Origin: Bemisia tabaci
Taxonomy: Eukaryota > Arthropoda > Insecta > Hemiptera > Aleyrodidae
DNA: 64,000 nt
Direction: 5' to 3'
Assembly (NCBI RefSeq): GCF_918797505.1
Contig: NC_092795.1
Coordinates: forward strand, 4,559,434-4,623,433
In this document: positions 41,447-53,310 of the stretch, in pieces
Layout: each line of letters begins with the position of its first letter
Numbering within the stretch: position 1 is the stretch's first letter
Made by a program: the position numbers and the translations under genes
Notes under the pieces: generated by a model
What the model was told of the DNA's origin: nothing
The model's database searches: none
The model's input: only the letters and a program-made list of their open reading frames with translations

Positions 41447-42696
41447 TCGACATAGCGACAGGCAGGGGGGTCAAGCTAGTATCATAGAATGATGTAAAGG
41501 CCCCGTATACCAATTTTCAACCAAATCGAAGGGGTCGGGTATCGGGCCTGGTTGAGTTGACGCGGGATAACCCACTGGTTACCTACATTCATTACATTGG
41601 CTGCATACTAATACACTCACTCTTGATTCACAGACTCTGAAGTTTCATCATAAATTCATTTCTGAATGTGAAAATGTCTGGAAGTCCTTGCCTGACAAGA
41701 GTTTTCAAAGAGCAGCTCTCACGATCTAAGAATGAACGATGCGAATATAAACGATTTGCCACGAAGCGTCGGTCCCACCTACCTCGGAGATTAAATATAC
41801 TGACTTGATCTCCGCGTTTGACCGGGTAAAAGCAGAGCGATGATGGATTTCCCATTCGCAATTCAACCGCGGAAAAAATACATAAAAAAGCACCTTCTGT
41901 ACATCATACCGCAGTTGGAGATCGATTGCCGTGTGCCCTTATCTTGGAGACCCATTTATTTATAAATTTGTCCCCGCTGACTTCCTACGATTTATCGTCG
42001 CTCAGCTCGGCTGCCAAACAAGCTGGGAAGTCCAACATTTTCTCATTTTTTACCCAATTGTTTACTCTCACTGCGCAAAATTCAATTTTCAAAATAGCTG
42101 GTCCCCGCTGCCGTAGTTGAAAAGCTTGCAAACAGCTGTCCATTATACCGCAAAATTTTAAATGTAGTAACTGTTCCACCGGTATAGCATAATTAACATG
42201 ACAAAAAGACGATTACTAAATTTAATCAGTTTAAAAATCACAAATGTTGTTTTTCTACATGGTTCTCTTCAACATTTTCTGTGGCCTTTAGAATCTTCAT
42301 GTCCACTTTTCTATCAATAACTAATCCTTGAACTTAGAAGTTCGTACTTTAATTAGGGAGGTCAGTCTATCGGAGAAATATTTAGGACATTTATCCTAGT
42401 AGAAAGAGGAAATAGAGGAAAGTTATTCAGGGAATGATAGTAAATCGTCTTTAAATGTACTGATTTAGTCTGGGTTGCATTAAATGTCATATAACTCATT
42501 TGGGCAGCGCCTTTTATTTTAGAGCCAAAGTCTGAGTCTTGATTTCTTTTTCCCAAAGGAGGATGTTGCCTCTTGGCGGCTGAGTGGATAATAAGATTGT
42601 ATTAAGCCTCATCCTCGAGAAATATTCATTTTAAAGCGATGGCCTCCGTAGATACTTACGGGATAAGTTCGATCGGGTGACGGGTTCAGGGTGTGA

Positions 42697-42755
42697 ATTC
42701 AACTATTCGTGTTCGACGGTAGCCCATATTGCATACGCAAACATTTGAAGGCGCT
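42697..42755 (+). repeat. Family R single unit, copy 2
   Basis: Partner of the unit at 28606: 'gaattcaactattcgtgttc' then 'gcatacgcaaacatttgaag'. Confidence 0.7.
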
Positions 42756-43086
42756 TCACTTGCCTCATGCTTCCAGTAACAAAACTCAGTGCGGCTAATC
42801 TCTTGTGAGGAGTCATGTTTCCACTGACAACAGGCACAAATGGGACGAGGAGAAAACGCATTTCTAAGGCATGTAGATTGCACAGCATGTAGTGTACATA
42901 TGTTTTGTGCGCAATCCGTTTTATAAAAAAGAAGTGAAGAAAGAGCTTAGTGATCTTTTTAAATAGCAGCAGTTGCTGTACAGAAGTTTTCGAACTTCTT
43001 CATTTAGATATTTATTTCCATCGAGTGCTAGGTTTACTCTCTAATTACTCTCTGATTAACATCATTTATCTTCTTTATTGTTGCAG

Positions 43087-43132
43087 GTACGTCGAGGAGT
43101 TCTTGATGCTCTATCTCAGTCTTCCCCATTGG
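43087..43132 (+). CDS. Candidate 46-bp internal exon (copy 2), function unknown
   Basis: Same structure as 28997-29042: an acceptor-like 'cttctttattgttgcag' before and 'gtgagc' after. It would encode YVEEFLMLYLSLPHW after a split codon. One silent and one conservative difference separate the copies. Very weak evidence on its own. Confidence 0.18.
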
Positions 43133-43394
43133 GTGAGCCTCCTTCAAGTATCTTATGTCTCATTATTTATGTTTCACATCAGATGCGTCTCACGAATGCA
43201 GGCTGATCATTACAGTGATGTCTTAATCTGCTGGACAAGACTAGACCAAGATGGAATGGAGCTGCCTGATTGGTCGGCTATGTCTATTTGACTACCAGAA
43301 ATCGGTTCAAAATTCCTTCAAAGGGCTATTTTATTGACTAGCTAAAAGTACATCCTCGCAAACCGACAAGTAGTCGATTTTTCTTCCTTAAAAC

Positions 43395-43469
43395 GGGAGT
43401 TATTATCCTTAAACGATGTATGCCACACGCAATCCCTATGCTTATAGTGCCTTTAGCATAAATACGTCC
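43395..43469. mobile_element. Family B degenerate short copy (copy 2)
   Basis: Partner of 29305-29380. It ends 'agcataaatacgtcc', which is closer to consensus than the copy-1 version. Confidence 0.5.
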
Positions 43470-43894
43470 ATATGTCCTTGTGAGTCGATATTCGGTCGTT
43501 AATTCGACATAGCCGACCAAACCCACAACCCTATTCCATCTCAGTTCATTCTTGTCTGTCAGAAAAACACATCATTTTAATAATCAGCCTGCGTTCAAGA
43601 TGCGTTTTGTTGCTCCTTCGGCGAAGATCGTATCTGGATATCCGCATGAGCCCCAGAAAGCATGGATTCATTTTTAAAAAAGTGCTCACGTGAAAATTGC
43701 GATACGCCCTTACGTCAAAGAGACAGTGGTATCTGATGATCGACTAGGAACGAAACCAATGCGAACTTAAATTCCACTGGAAACGTCGCCGAATCGTCGG
43801 TGGGTCCTAACCTCATTTGGACACAATCGTGAGATTTTTTTACGTAAACGGCTTGACAAGGCGCACGGGTGCAATTTAGAAAAGGAATAGAAAA

Positions 43895-44190
43895 TTTCGA
43901 GTATTTTCCCAAAAATTGTATAGGTACGCCTTAATACAGGGATAAGCCTTTTCGTAAAATTACACACTCTTCTCGGAAAACCTGTGTTTGGCAACATCAA
44001 ATTATCTTTGCACTTTCTTTTCGCAGCATGGCTGCTTACAGTGCACTGAAATAGATAGAGAGCGCAGAAAGTTCTCTTGATTGGAGTCGAAGTGTATGCC
44101 AATACAGTTTTGGGGCCCCTTCAATTCGAGCGATACTTCCCGCACATCCTTGGAGTTAGTTTAGTTGCGTGACCTAACTTAACCCAACGT
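43895..44190 (+). repeat. Family S interspersed repeat, copy S3
   Basis: Partner of S1: 'ttttcgcagcatggctgc', 'cgatacttcccgcacatcc', 'gcgtgacctaacttaaccc'. Confidence 0.75.
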
Positions 44191-44609
44191 CGCCAATTCG
44201 TCGACGAGTTCTAACCTCATTCGGAAACAATCGTGAAATTTTTCTCACGTAAAGTGCTTGACAAGACGCACGAGTGTCGTTTAGAATAAAATTGAAAAAA
44301 TGCAGATTTCATCCAAAAGTGTTCAAATATGTCTGCGAAAAATTCACAACTAAAATACTATCTTTAAGCATCAAAAAATGAGTTTGAGCTTCCTTTCCTG
44401 TTAAGCTCCGTGTGATTTTGAAACTTAAACTCGTATTTCTTAAAATAGCAAGAACTACACTTGTCCTTTAAGTTTCTCATATATTCTAACATTTTTCTGT
44501 ATATTGTGAAGTTGATTATGTGTGTATGTAGTCACGAGTTTGCAAAATTTTGAATTTTTTTATTTCCGTTACGTGAAGAATCTAAACTTTTTTATTTGCT
44601 CTCACCCTT

Positions 44610-45096
44610 CATAAAACATGTGAAGACATTGGTGATTCGATGGACACCATATTTTGTGTCAGAACATATGCGATATATTTATCGCGGCGATTGGTTCCAT
44701 TTTTTCAGCTATTCGTCATTTTTCTCGAATTTTGAGATCGAAATTCTGTTGTCAGGAGGCCAACAAATTCACTTACAAATTTTGACCAATCAATTCAACG
44801 TAAAAAGGCGTGGTGTTCTCGAAGGAAAAATATCGCATTCGAGCGCAGTTTCGATATCAATATAAAATGCGATATCTATCCTCTAAAAAAACCACGCCTT
44901 TATTACGTTGAATTTGTGTGTCAAAATTGGTATGTGAATCCTTTAGTCTCCTGAAAACAGAATTGCGATCTCAAAATTCGAGAAAAATGACGAGTGGATG
45001 AAAAAATGTAACTAATCGATGCGATATATCGCATGTCGTTCGACACAAAATGTAGCGTCCATCGAATCACCCCTTCATATCACCAGCTGTTTTATG
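44610..45096. repeat. Long palindrome T2 (~487 bp)
   Basis: Partner of T1. At one inner step the arms match fully ('gaattttgagatc' versus 'gatctcaaaattc'), whereas T1 has 'gaaatttgcgatc' versus 'gatctcaacattc'. At this step T2 is therefore closer to the ancestral palindrome. Confidence 0.88.
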
Positions 45097-45464
45097 ATAC
45101 CGACACTGGGAGAAGGATGAAATTAGGTCGCCGTGCGAGGGGGAAAAATGAATTTTCGCAACGGTGTATAGCCTCAGCGATTGGAGCCGATAGGAATCTA
45201 AATAGCGTTACCGACTGAAAAAAGCTTATGGACGGCGAGAGATAAAGCTCGGACTTGGGTAATTTATTTTTTTCGAAAAAAAAGGGGGAAAGGCTCCGTC
45301 CGCAAAAAGCTACATCGCGAAAGTAGACACGCGTAATAATTTACATGCAGGGTCCACGCGTTTAAAATTCAAATTTTTGCCAAGAGGACGGATCGGGAAT
45401 GAAATGAATTGATATCGAATAAATATTTAAATATCCGTTATCCGAGAACTGACGTCGGGCGACC

Positions 45465-45633
45465 AGCGGCGTGGCGTGTTTTGCGATCTATCGATTGATC
45501 TGCCGTTCAAACCCGTTGAAAAATATCGATAAACACGGTGTTCGCAACGGACGCCTCAATAATCGATTCTATCCGAAGGATTCAAATGAGGAAATATCGA
45601 TAATCGATCATAGGCGTCTCGCAAACGATAGCC
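45465..45633 (+). repeat. Family P repeat, copy P3
   Basis: Partner of P2, with 'atctatcgattgatctgccg' and 'gaaatatcgataatcgat'. Confidence 0.7.
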
Positions 45634-46366
45634 AGCCGTGTCCGGCCGACAACCCCGTGATATTCCAGCTGGATATAAATTTGATTCTATCTGAGCACGA
45701 GCGAGCAGTGGTAAGTGAGAGAACACCGATTTGTTTAGAGGAGAAAAGTTGGAATTCCTGTAAGATGGTAACCATTATTTTGCCATTTAAATCCATTATA
45801 AATACTAACTTTAGGTGAACTAGGTTCCGTCACATAAAATCGAATACAAGGGAATCATATACTGGGGTGGGCCAAAGAAACGCTCTATACGTGTGCCACA
45901 AGTAGGAGCAGTACCCATTAAAAATGTAGATATTTTGGGAGGTTACGCCCCTTCCCTGGCCCCGCCTACGGAGGTCAAAGGGTCCTGACCCCCCTTCTCC
46001 CCCTCAAGTCTTCCCGCCCTGATGATTTGAACAACATTCCAAACATGAACATGTTAATTCAAAATTTGAAAGAGTTATGGCGTATCGTATTTTTTTTCGA
46101 CTACCCCGGTATAACATCAATGGCTAGAGAGCACAATCACGTATCTCCGACGTTGCAAACGTCCCGTCGCAGTTTATTTATCCCTTGAAAACCAGTCAAC
46201 GTAATTTGTTGACAGCTTCCTTGATTTTTCCTCTATATTACTAGACTATTCTGCATTAATTTAAAGCTAAGTCGGCTTGTTTCTCGTTGAAAAAGTAAAA
46301 TAGTAGGGAGATATTTGAAACTCCGCATAGAGATACGTAATATCGAACTTCGGCGTACGAAACATA

Positions 46367-46700
46367 CATTCAAGAAATATGAAATTACAAATATTTCCCC
46401 AAAACTTGTTTAGGTACGCCTTAAAATGAGAATATATCTTTCGATAAATTACACTAGTTTCTTGGAAAATCTTTATTTTAGTCGAAGAAATTTGGCAACG
46501 ACAAATTATTCACAAGCTTTTTCCTCGCAGCATGGCTGCCCACAGTGCACTGAAAGAGATAAAGAGCGCAAAAAGTTCGATTGATTGGAATTGTAGCAAT
46601 AGTTTGTGCTCATGCAGTTTTGGGGCGCCTTCAATTCGAGTGATACCTCCCGCACATCCTGGGAGTTAGTTTAGTTGCGTGACCTAACTTAACCCAACCT
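46367..46700 (+). repeat. Family S interspersed repeat, copy S4
   Basis: Partner of S2. The LINE target 'ggcgtacgaaacata' (46352-46366) is uninterrupted directly before it. Confidence 0.72.
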
Positions 46701-47528
46701 GACTCTTGTAGCGATAGGTTCCCGAGTTTTGTGACCGATCAGAATAATGCCGCTGGAGCTTATTGAATCACATGAAAGGAAAAATTTGTTCAACTGTTCC
46801 GGAAATACTTTATTTGTCTTACTTCTCACAAGAAAACTCATGAAATGGTTTCCCCGAATTTCTCCGTGAATTTTTTTCACTTTGTAGGTTTGGTAGGTAA
46901 ATGCTACCTCTGCTCTTTTCCAATTGATTATTGAGAAACATGGTGTCAGGGGTATTTTAAGACTGGAAACTCGAATTTTCAGGCATATTTACCAAATTTT
47001 TAAATCAAAGATGGCAGACGTAGCCTAAAATACTACCTCGGCTACTGTTCCGTCGAACTTCGTGAAGCTTGATAGAAACGGAAATCTTTACGAGTAACTT
47101 GAATTTTCTAGGTGCGATTTTTTTTAAACCAAGCTCCATTTTAGATGTTGATATTATATTTGAAAAACTACTAAATATTGTTAATGCAAATTTAAATATA
47201 CATCAAAGTAAACGTATGCTAAAAAACTTTAGAACACCGCTAACTGCTAAGCGCTTCTGTTGCAGCTACGTTTTAGTGCTTCCCGCTTGTTTCTTACTGT
47301 GCATGCTCTGACTTAAGCCATCGATAAAGTCCTTGATTTTAGTTTATGTTCTGCTCCTCAAACTCAGCCCTAACGCATAAAAACTCAAAGCGAGAATCGA
47401 AAATGAGCGATTAGCTATGCAAGGGTGTCACCCCTTCTTTGCTGCGTCGAACCCGTATCATAATCCACTTATGAATATTAATACCATAAACTGTGACCAA
47501 CAAGAACGGAGTCTCGTAGACCTGAGCC
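46701..47528. other. Unassigned AT-rich DNA in copy 2
   Basis: Collinear with 33196-34008. No gene is supported. Confidence 0.4.
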
Positions 47529-47769
47529 CTGCCGTTCTATGGAAAAACACCGTATGAGCATTCGAATGTTGCCAAATTTCACCTAATTTTTTCTTTTATG
47601 AATGTACTTTTCCGTGCAATTTTCTAACAATAAGGGTCGAATCACGAACAAAATTCTCTCCAAAATCGGAAGAGAAATATTTAAAAAAATCTCTCGAAAA
47701 TGTTTGATTTGTTAAAGGAAGTTTGGCAATATCTGAGGGCTCTTGCGTCGTTTTTTCTTAGCACGCCAG
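47529..47769. mobile_element. Family A foldback MITE, copy A8
   Basis: Partner of A7, with 'ctgccgttctatggaaaaac' on the left and 'ttttttcttagcacgccag' on the right. Confidence 0.8.
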
Positions 47770-48033
47770 CGAGCTCATGAGGAATCACGGGTCACACGCA
47801 CGTCGCCTCCCTACAACCACACGCACACCCTTTCTCAGCTGACGTAGGAACCGCGACTACGAAAAAACGCAACATAGTATAAGCTCCCAGGCGTTGCCAA
47901 AACGCCTTTCATGAAAAAACGAATTTTCTGAGCAACTCGTGATTATTTCGTCCGAAGCTTGCTGTGGTTTTCACAACTCCTCCGAGCTTGGAAGCAGAAA
48001 AGCAGGAGGCTGCGCAGCGCTGATTACTGAATT

Positions 48034-48155
48034 GAACGTAATTCTGCCAAACGGAACTATGTGCATCATGACGTAAGCCCTGTAATGAATATATTCTTAC
48101 GGGTTTCAGGGCTCATATCTTAATGCTCATAGTTCCGTTTGGCAGAAGTACGTCC
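48034..48155. mobile_element. Family B palindromic MITE, copy B5
   Basis: Partner of B4, with 'acgtaattctgccaaacgga' on the left and 'ttggcagaagtacgtcc' on the right. Confidence 0.88.
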
Positions 48156-48410
48156 GATTTGACAGACAAAAAAGATATAAGTAAATTAAGTGATCCTTTA
48201 TTGGTGGAAGCGCAGCAGAAGCATTGGACGTAAGTTTGGAGGCAAATAATAGAGTAACTAATAGCAACCTACTAGGGAACATACAGCTTGTCCATCATTT
48301 TCTCCTTTGATCTATAAGAACTACCCGTTTCAATCAATAAGAGTGCTCAATTTCCCTTTTTCTTCTCTGTGTAGCTTTGTTTATTAATTTTAATTAATCA
48401 TATACATCAA
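48156..48410. mobile_element. Family G remnant, copy G5
   Basis: Partner of G4; 'gaacatacagcttgtccatc' and 'gctttgtttattaatttta' remain. Confidence 0.6.
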
Positions 48411-49069
48411 CGTCGAATTGACAAAACACTGATGCACGGATGTCAAACTATTACTACATTCATATTCTGCTACCTGCCCGACATTAAATCCATGTACTGA
48501 TGTTGGACTGACTTTACAAGGTAACGCAAGTGTCAGACAAACATTCCGCAGAAGTTGAATTGATATCTTATGATATACCGATGCTGCCTCACGACCGTTT
48601 TCTATTGAGTGGATGTGAGATTGGCTGCCAGCTGAATTGCTTAAAAAATAATCTAAATTGTGTCCAACGGATGTATGAAACTCCTTATCACCAGAGGAAA
48701 AAAAATTCTAAAGACGAATCGAAAGAAGTCGGAAATGCTGAACTTTGAGATAAATTTTGATCCCTTGAAGTAGCAAAAACTGGACGACTGCGAAAGTGGA
48801 TACTCGCTTCTCTCGATATAAATTGATCCGACTCAATCGAGTTGAAAAATTACCCTTAACATTTTCTCCACCCCCTCCTCACCACCCCCCAAACAGATTC
48901 CCTTTCAGTCAGAAATTGTCTCGAGGCTTTCATTTCCTGACTCGAGTCCGACAAAGTTGAAATTAGCGAGCTTTTTATCGATAGGCCTTCAATACTAAAT
49001 TGACATTTTCAAAGCAACATCCCATCTCTGACAATGCACAAGTCTGTAAAATTATTCCAGCGCCAATTT

Positions 49070-49600
49070 TTTTTATTTCTCTTTTGGCTCAGCTCCGACG
49101 TCCATCCTCAATTTGAACGATGTTTCGCGTGGAAAGCACAGCGGTGCAGTGGGAAAAGTAAGCGGCTTCCCCGGTGAAAAATATAGGGATATTCGTGGCG
49201 CTGACACCTGTAGACAAAGTTAGCGGAGAGGCTCGCGGAAGCGGTGATAAAGTGGCCGGATCATAAAGTGAACACTGTCGTCGACCCGGAGCCGAGGCGA
49301 GGGGGAGGGGGTCGGTGCTGCGCCTGGGGCCAATTTTATGATTTAAACACCCCATAAAACCACCGTCAAATTGGTTTCCTTCACTTCCACGCACGGCGCT
49401 GACGTTTTACGCCGCGACACTTTCTTTTTTAACGCCGACTTCCATCAGATTTTAAAATTGCCCTTCGGTTATCCCCTAATGAATTCATGAAACTACTCAG
49501 CGACGAGTTCTTAAAGCTTTATTCTTCGCGCCGCGTGTGCGAGACCTCCGCCCGCTTTCAGGTATCACCCGGACGGAGAGACGGAGGCATCGATCCATGA
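49070..49600. other. CpG-rich conserved block (copy 2)
   Basis: Partner of 35560-36080. The minus-strand 101-codon frame (49089-49394) is again open but differs mostly at amino-acid-changing positions. Confidence 0.35.
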
Positions 49601-49610
49601 AACATTTAGG

Positions 49611-49770
49611 CAGAGGTGGATCCAGCAATTTGGCAACACCGGATTTCCTCCACTTAAACCTATGTTAAATAATCGATTCTTGTCAGAGTACCTGCTCTCT
49701 CTAAGAATCGATATATTTCCTTAGATTTGAATGGAGAGAAACAACGTTGCCAATTCGCTGAATATCCGCC
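49611..49770. mobile_element. Family F foldback MITE, copy F3
   Basis: The left end 'cagaggtggatccagcaatt' is more complete than in F2. The right end is 'gttgccaattcgctgaatat' then 'ccgcc'. Confidence 0.82.
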
Positions 49771-49934
49771 AATGAATTTATAGGGACGAACCAGAGGCAC
49801 AAACCGTACACACAAAAATCGGCTTAAATTTTTTTTACTTCAGTAAGAAAAAATTTCCCTCCTGAGGGGAAAAAATACAATAAGGCGACCCCTGTTCTCC
49901 AAAAATACTTGGTTCCTTTCTAACAAACATGAGC

Positions 49935-50165
49935 CACTTGGAAAAACAACACATTGGAACTAGAGCCCAGACTCTTGAAAACATTGACAAGAAAAAGGAC
50001 TCTTGATTCAATCAGATTTAAGCTTCAATCAAAAGGAAATTCGCTCAAATTAAGAGGCTTAGTTCTTGATTTAAGCTTAAATATGATTGAATCAAGAGTA
50101 TTTTTCCTTGTCGATGTTTTCAAGAGTCTGGACTCTAGATCCAATGTACTTTTTTTTTTCCAGTG
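49935..50165. mobile_element. Family D long-palindrome MITE, copy D2
   Basis: Left 'cacttggaaaaacaacacat' then 'actagagcccagactcttga'. Right 'caagagtctggactctagat' then 'ttttccagtg'. The centre pairs 'ttgattcaatcagatttaag' with 'cttaaatatgattgaatcaa'. No clear target duplication. Confidence 0.85.
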
Positions 50166-50194
50166 CACTGTCACTAAGAAGAAAAGAAAGAGGG

Positions 50195-50890
50195 AGCGCA
50201 GTGGCGTGGCGTCGCATGCTTTGCGATTTATCGATCGATCTGTCATTTAAACCTATGAAAAAGGATCGATAAACAGGAATACATTAATGGCCGATTCTTA
50301 ACCACAGCTTCAAATAGAAAATATCGATACTCGATCATTCACGCCTCGCCACTGAGGGACCGGAGAGCCTGAGCATGTTGCGTATCCCGCGTCGAAAGCC
50401 ATCGACTCTCACTTCAAGTTTGACCTCCTTAATAATCGATTATCTACCATAGCTTCAAACGGAAAGATATCGATAATCGACTATTAACGCCTCGCCGAAC
50501 TGAGGGAGCGGAGAGCAGCCTGAGCATGTGGCGTATTCCCGGGCGAAAGGCATCGACTCTCGCTTCAAGTGTAACCTCTTTAATAATCGATTCAGCGGCG
50601 TTTCGTGCTTCGTGATATGTCGATTGATCGGTCATTTAAACCTATGGAAAAGTATCGATGAACAGGGTGTTCGCAGGGAACACCTCAATAATCGATAATG
50701 TACCACAGCTTCCAATGGGGAAGTATCGATAGATCGCAAAGCATGCCACGCCACTGAATCGATTCTCTACCATAGCTTCAAACGGGAAGATATTGATAAT
50801 CGATCATTCAGGCCTCGCCGAACTGAGGGAGCGGAGAGTAGCCTGAGCATGTGGCGTATTCCTCGGCGAAAGGCATCGACTTTCACTTCA
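50195..50890 (+). repeat. Family P tandem array (about four partial units)
   Basis: Repeated blocks of 'gtcatttaaacctatg', 'atcgataa', 'aataatcgattct', 'taccatagcttcaaa(c/t)', 'gaactgagggagcggagag', 'gcctgagcatgtggcgtatt' and 'ggcatcgactctc' recur with ~170-190 bp spacing. Units are in the same orientation, with some internal inverted symmetry of the 'atcgat' motifs. Dense ATCGAT sites resemble DREF/BEAF-type binding motifs known in Drosophila, but that link is speculative. Confidence 0.75.
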
Positions 50891-51300
50891 CGTGTTGTTA
50901 AAGCGAGGGAAGAAGGTTAGCATATCGGGGAGAAACGCAGGTGCCCGGGTCTTGATCCTCGGATGGGGGCTCAACGGCCGCCGCGTGGTCTAAGTCGGAG
51001 TCGCGGTCCGTGGCCGTGGGGTAGTCGGAGTCGCGGTGGGGTGGTGAGAAAGAAACGTGACTGAAATGTGCCAACCGCCGCCAGCTCACTCGGAGGCCGC
51101 GAATATTTCGCCGCGCCACGTCATCACGTCCCCCGCCAATTGCGCCCCGTCCCAGTGCCAAGTCACCACCGAAATTCCTCACGCCAGAAACATAGAAGAA
51201 ACTTACCGTCCGAAATTGACGTACGAACAGATTCAAAATTTCAACAAATCCAACTTTTCAAAGAATAGGGCCTTAATTAATGACGCAGTAATATCAGTGG
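50891..51300 (-). other. CpG-rich block with a coding-like minus-strand frame, unknown
   Basis: A 112-codon minus-strand frame (50898-51236) includes an acidic Ser/Asp/Pro-rich stretch ('RDSDYPTATDRDSDLDH') with GC-rich third positions. A 'cacatttcag' acceptor-like string precedes the stretch on that strand. A plus-strand frame (51057-51308) overlaps. I recognise no domain. It could be part of an exon or only a CpG island. Confidence 0.22.
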
Positions 51301-51416
51301 CTAGATAACCAAACTTCTGGCAAATGCAACTAATAATAAATTCTGACTCAAGACTACCACACAGTGAGAAAAAATAACCAAAATCTTGTGTTAATATAGG
51401 ATATAAAACACGAAGT

Positions 51417-51636
51417 GGACGTATTTCTGCCAAACGGAACTAAGCGCCAATTTGAGTTCCTTCTGAAAAATTTAGAATCCCGGATAGCGCGTTCTGTCAA
51501 ACGGAACTAAGCGCCATGGAAAAGCATTGCGGGTATAGGAACGAATGAGCCCGACGCCCGGTTCCACCGCCAATCCAAGCCCCCCTCTACCCTCCTCCCC
51601 CGATGGCGCTTAGGTCCATTTGACAGAAATACGTCC
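51417..51636. mobile_element. Family B variant with a different core (B6)
   Basis: The outer arms 'ggacgtatttctgccaaacg' and 'tttgacagaaatacgtcc' are standard. The next step is 'aactaagcgcca' versus 'tggcgcttaggt' rather than 'ctatgtgcat'. The 220-bp length and an internal second 'gttctgtcaaacggaactaa' suggest a derived subfamily or a nested copy. Confidence 0.78.
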
Positions 51637-51867
51637 AAGTAACACTTGCAGTTGGTTGATTTCTTGTGTGTTAGTTTTTCCTTTGCCACGTCGATTGAAT
51701 CTTTGTTTTGAAGGGATTAAATCTGTGTGTTGAAAATCTGCAACCTTCTTAAAAGTTAGTTGCCCGCTCTCAAAGATGAATCGGGGTACCCGCAGTGATA
51801 TTCCAATGCGCAAGCCACTTGCAAGTCGAAATCTCTCAGTTACGGGGAGGAAAATAAGAGTACATAT

Positions 51868-51990
51868 GGACGCATTTCTGTCAAACGGAACTATGTGCAT
51901 TATGACGTGAGCCCTGTTATGCATGTTTTCTTATGGATCTAAAGGTTCATGTCTTAATACACATATTTCTGTTTGATAGAAATATGTCTA
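51868..51990. mobile_element. Family B palindromic MITE, copy B7
   Basis: Left 'ggacgcatttctgtcaaacg' then 'gaactatgtgcat'. Right 'acacatatttctgtttgata' then 'gaaatatgtct'. 'tatg' or 'tat' flanks are AT-rich on both sides. Confidence 0.85.
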
Positions 51991-52140
51991 TATGTTCGGC
52001 AGGACTTTCTCATGATCCGATGTCTTAGAATAGCTTACGGTTTGGGTCGATTGAACACAAAAGTGATTCGAGTAACCAATGTCCTTTAGTTTAACCCAAC
52101 ACAAAAAAAAGTAACACAGAGTGACATGAAACACGGAAAC

Positions 52141-52345
52141 ACTGAAAAAAATAATATGCTGTTTCAGCCCTAGAATGCCAAAAATGTGTGTAGAGATCCC
52201 AAGATGCTGCCTTTACTGCTCTCGCTGTTAACTTTACATCATGTAAATGCAAATTCAATTGCGTGGGCAATCAAGGAGGCATCTTAGGATCACCAGACAC
52301 ATTTTTGACAACCGAGGTGCTATAACAGCATACTGTTTTTTTCAG
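52141..52345. mobile_element. Foldback MITE U
   Basis: Left 'actgaaaaaaataatatgct' then 'gccaaaaatgtgtgtagaga' and 'cccaagatgctgcc'. Right 'ggaggcatcttaggatcacc' then 'agacacatttttgacaacc' and 'agcatactgtttttttcag'. Single copy in the window. Confidence 0.82.
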
Positions 52346-52937
52346 AGAATTTTTAACCGTAAACTGATTACGATACTCATATTCCTTTAACTAAATTAAG
52401 TACATATTCTTCCCGTATAAACTAGTGTTCTAATGGTGGGCTGAGAGTAAAAAGCCCTCGCTATGAGCCGAGCACTTAATATCCGCAGGAACTGGTGAGA
52501 GGAAGGCTCTGAAAATGGCACGAACGTTCTCTTGGGCCGTTTCTAGGGCAAGAGAAAAGTTGCAAAAGTGTAGAGCAAAGAAATTTCGAGTGTGAAGTTC
52601 CTTTGTTTATCTTTCCTCGAGAGCTCATCCCAGTTAAGCCTCTCGATATAATCTCTTGAAGCGATCGAGCCTTTAACTCTTTATTCTTCTGCTTTGCTTT
52701 CCCCTGACAAAAGACTCGACGGAAGGTGAGGGTGAGTGGATGACAATAACTTATCGCCGTCGACAGCGGTTTAAAGTTTTTCGATACCCAGTTATCTTGG
52801 ATTGGGCTCGCACTCACAGTGAGAAGCAGAAGTGCTTAATCCGCCACATCATCCATTCATTCTTTTTATTACTCTGATAATATTGATGTTTCTTCGCGAT
52901 CGAACGTATTAATTCTAAAAGGAACTATGTATCAGAG
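52346..52937. other. Unassigned DNA
   Basis: A 113-codon minus-strand frame (52476-52817) has no recognised domain. No other signal. Confidence 0.35.
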
Positions 52938-53310
52938 TTGCCGGCGCGCCGGTCTCGATAACCGGGAAATTCAAGGGAATTTACGACGACCGGGAAAGTT
53001 TGGGAATTCGGGGGAAAAGTCAGGGAATTTCTGACACGTCTACTGATCAGTGAAACATCTATCCGATCTTCCAACTGTTTACCGTTTCTGGTTATTTTAA
53101 GGCGTTTTAACCAGCCGCTGAATGATTTTTTCTATTATTTGATATCTAAGGATGGAAATTGTGTCCAAAGTTTATCGAAAGCCAGCTTTTTTTTTTTTTT
53201 AAAAAAAAAATTATAATAGAATTAAATAGAATAAAGGTGGTATTATTGTTCGAGGGTCAGGGAATTTGAAGATGACGAAATTATGGCAGCCCTGTGTTTG
53301 AATGCAGTGA
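52938..53310. mobile_element. Family J 'cagggaaat' element, copy J2
   Basis: The left end 'gagttgccggcgcgccggtc' leads into 'accgggaaattcaaggga' and 'gtcagggaatttctgac'. The right end has 'gggtcagggaatttgaag' and 'atggcagccctg'. An A/T-rich tract (53187-53210) lies inside. Confidence 0.65.

Larger units (their letters stand above)
37750..49885 (+). repeat. Large direct duplication, copy 2 (~12.1 kb)
   Basis: Collinear with copy 1 (24863-37249). Differences specific to this copy are ~215 bp at ~37832-38048, the LTR fragment at 38783-39736, absence of the LINE, and absence of G3 with its neighbour. Individual elements inside (Z2, T2, P3, A8, B5, F3) have one-to-one partners in copy 1. Confidence 0.92.
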
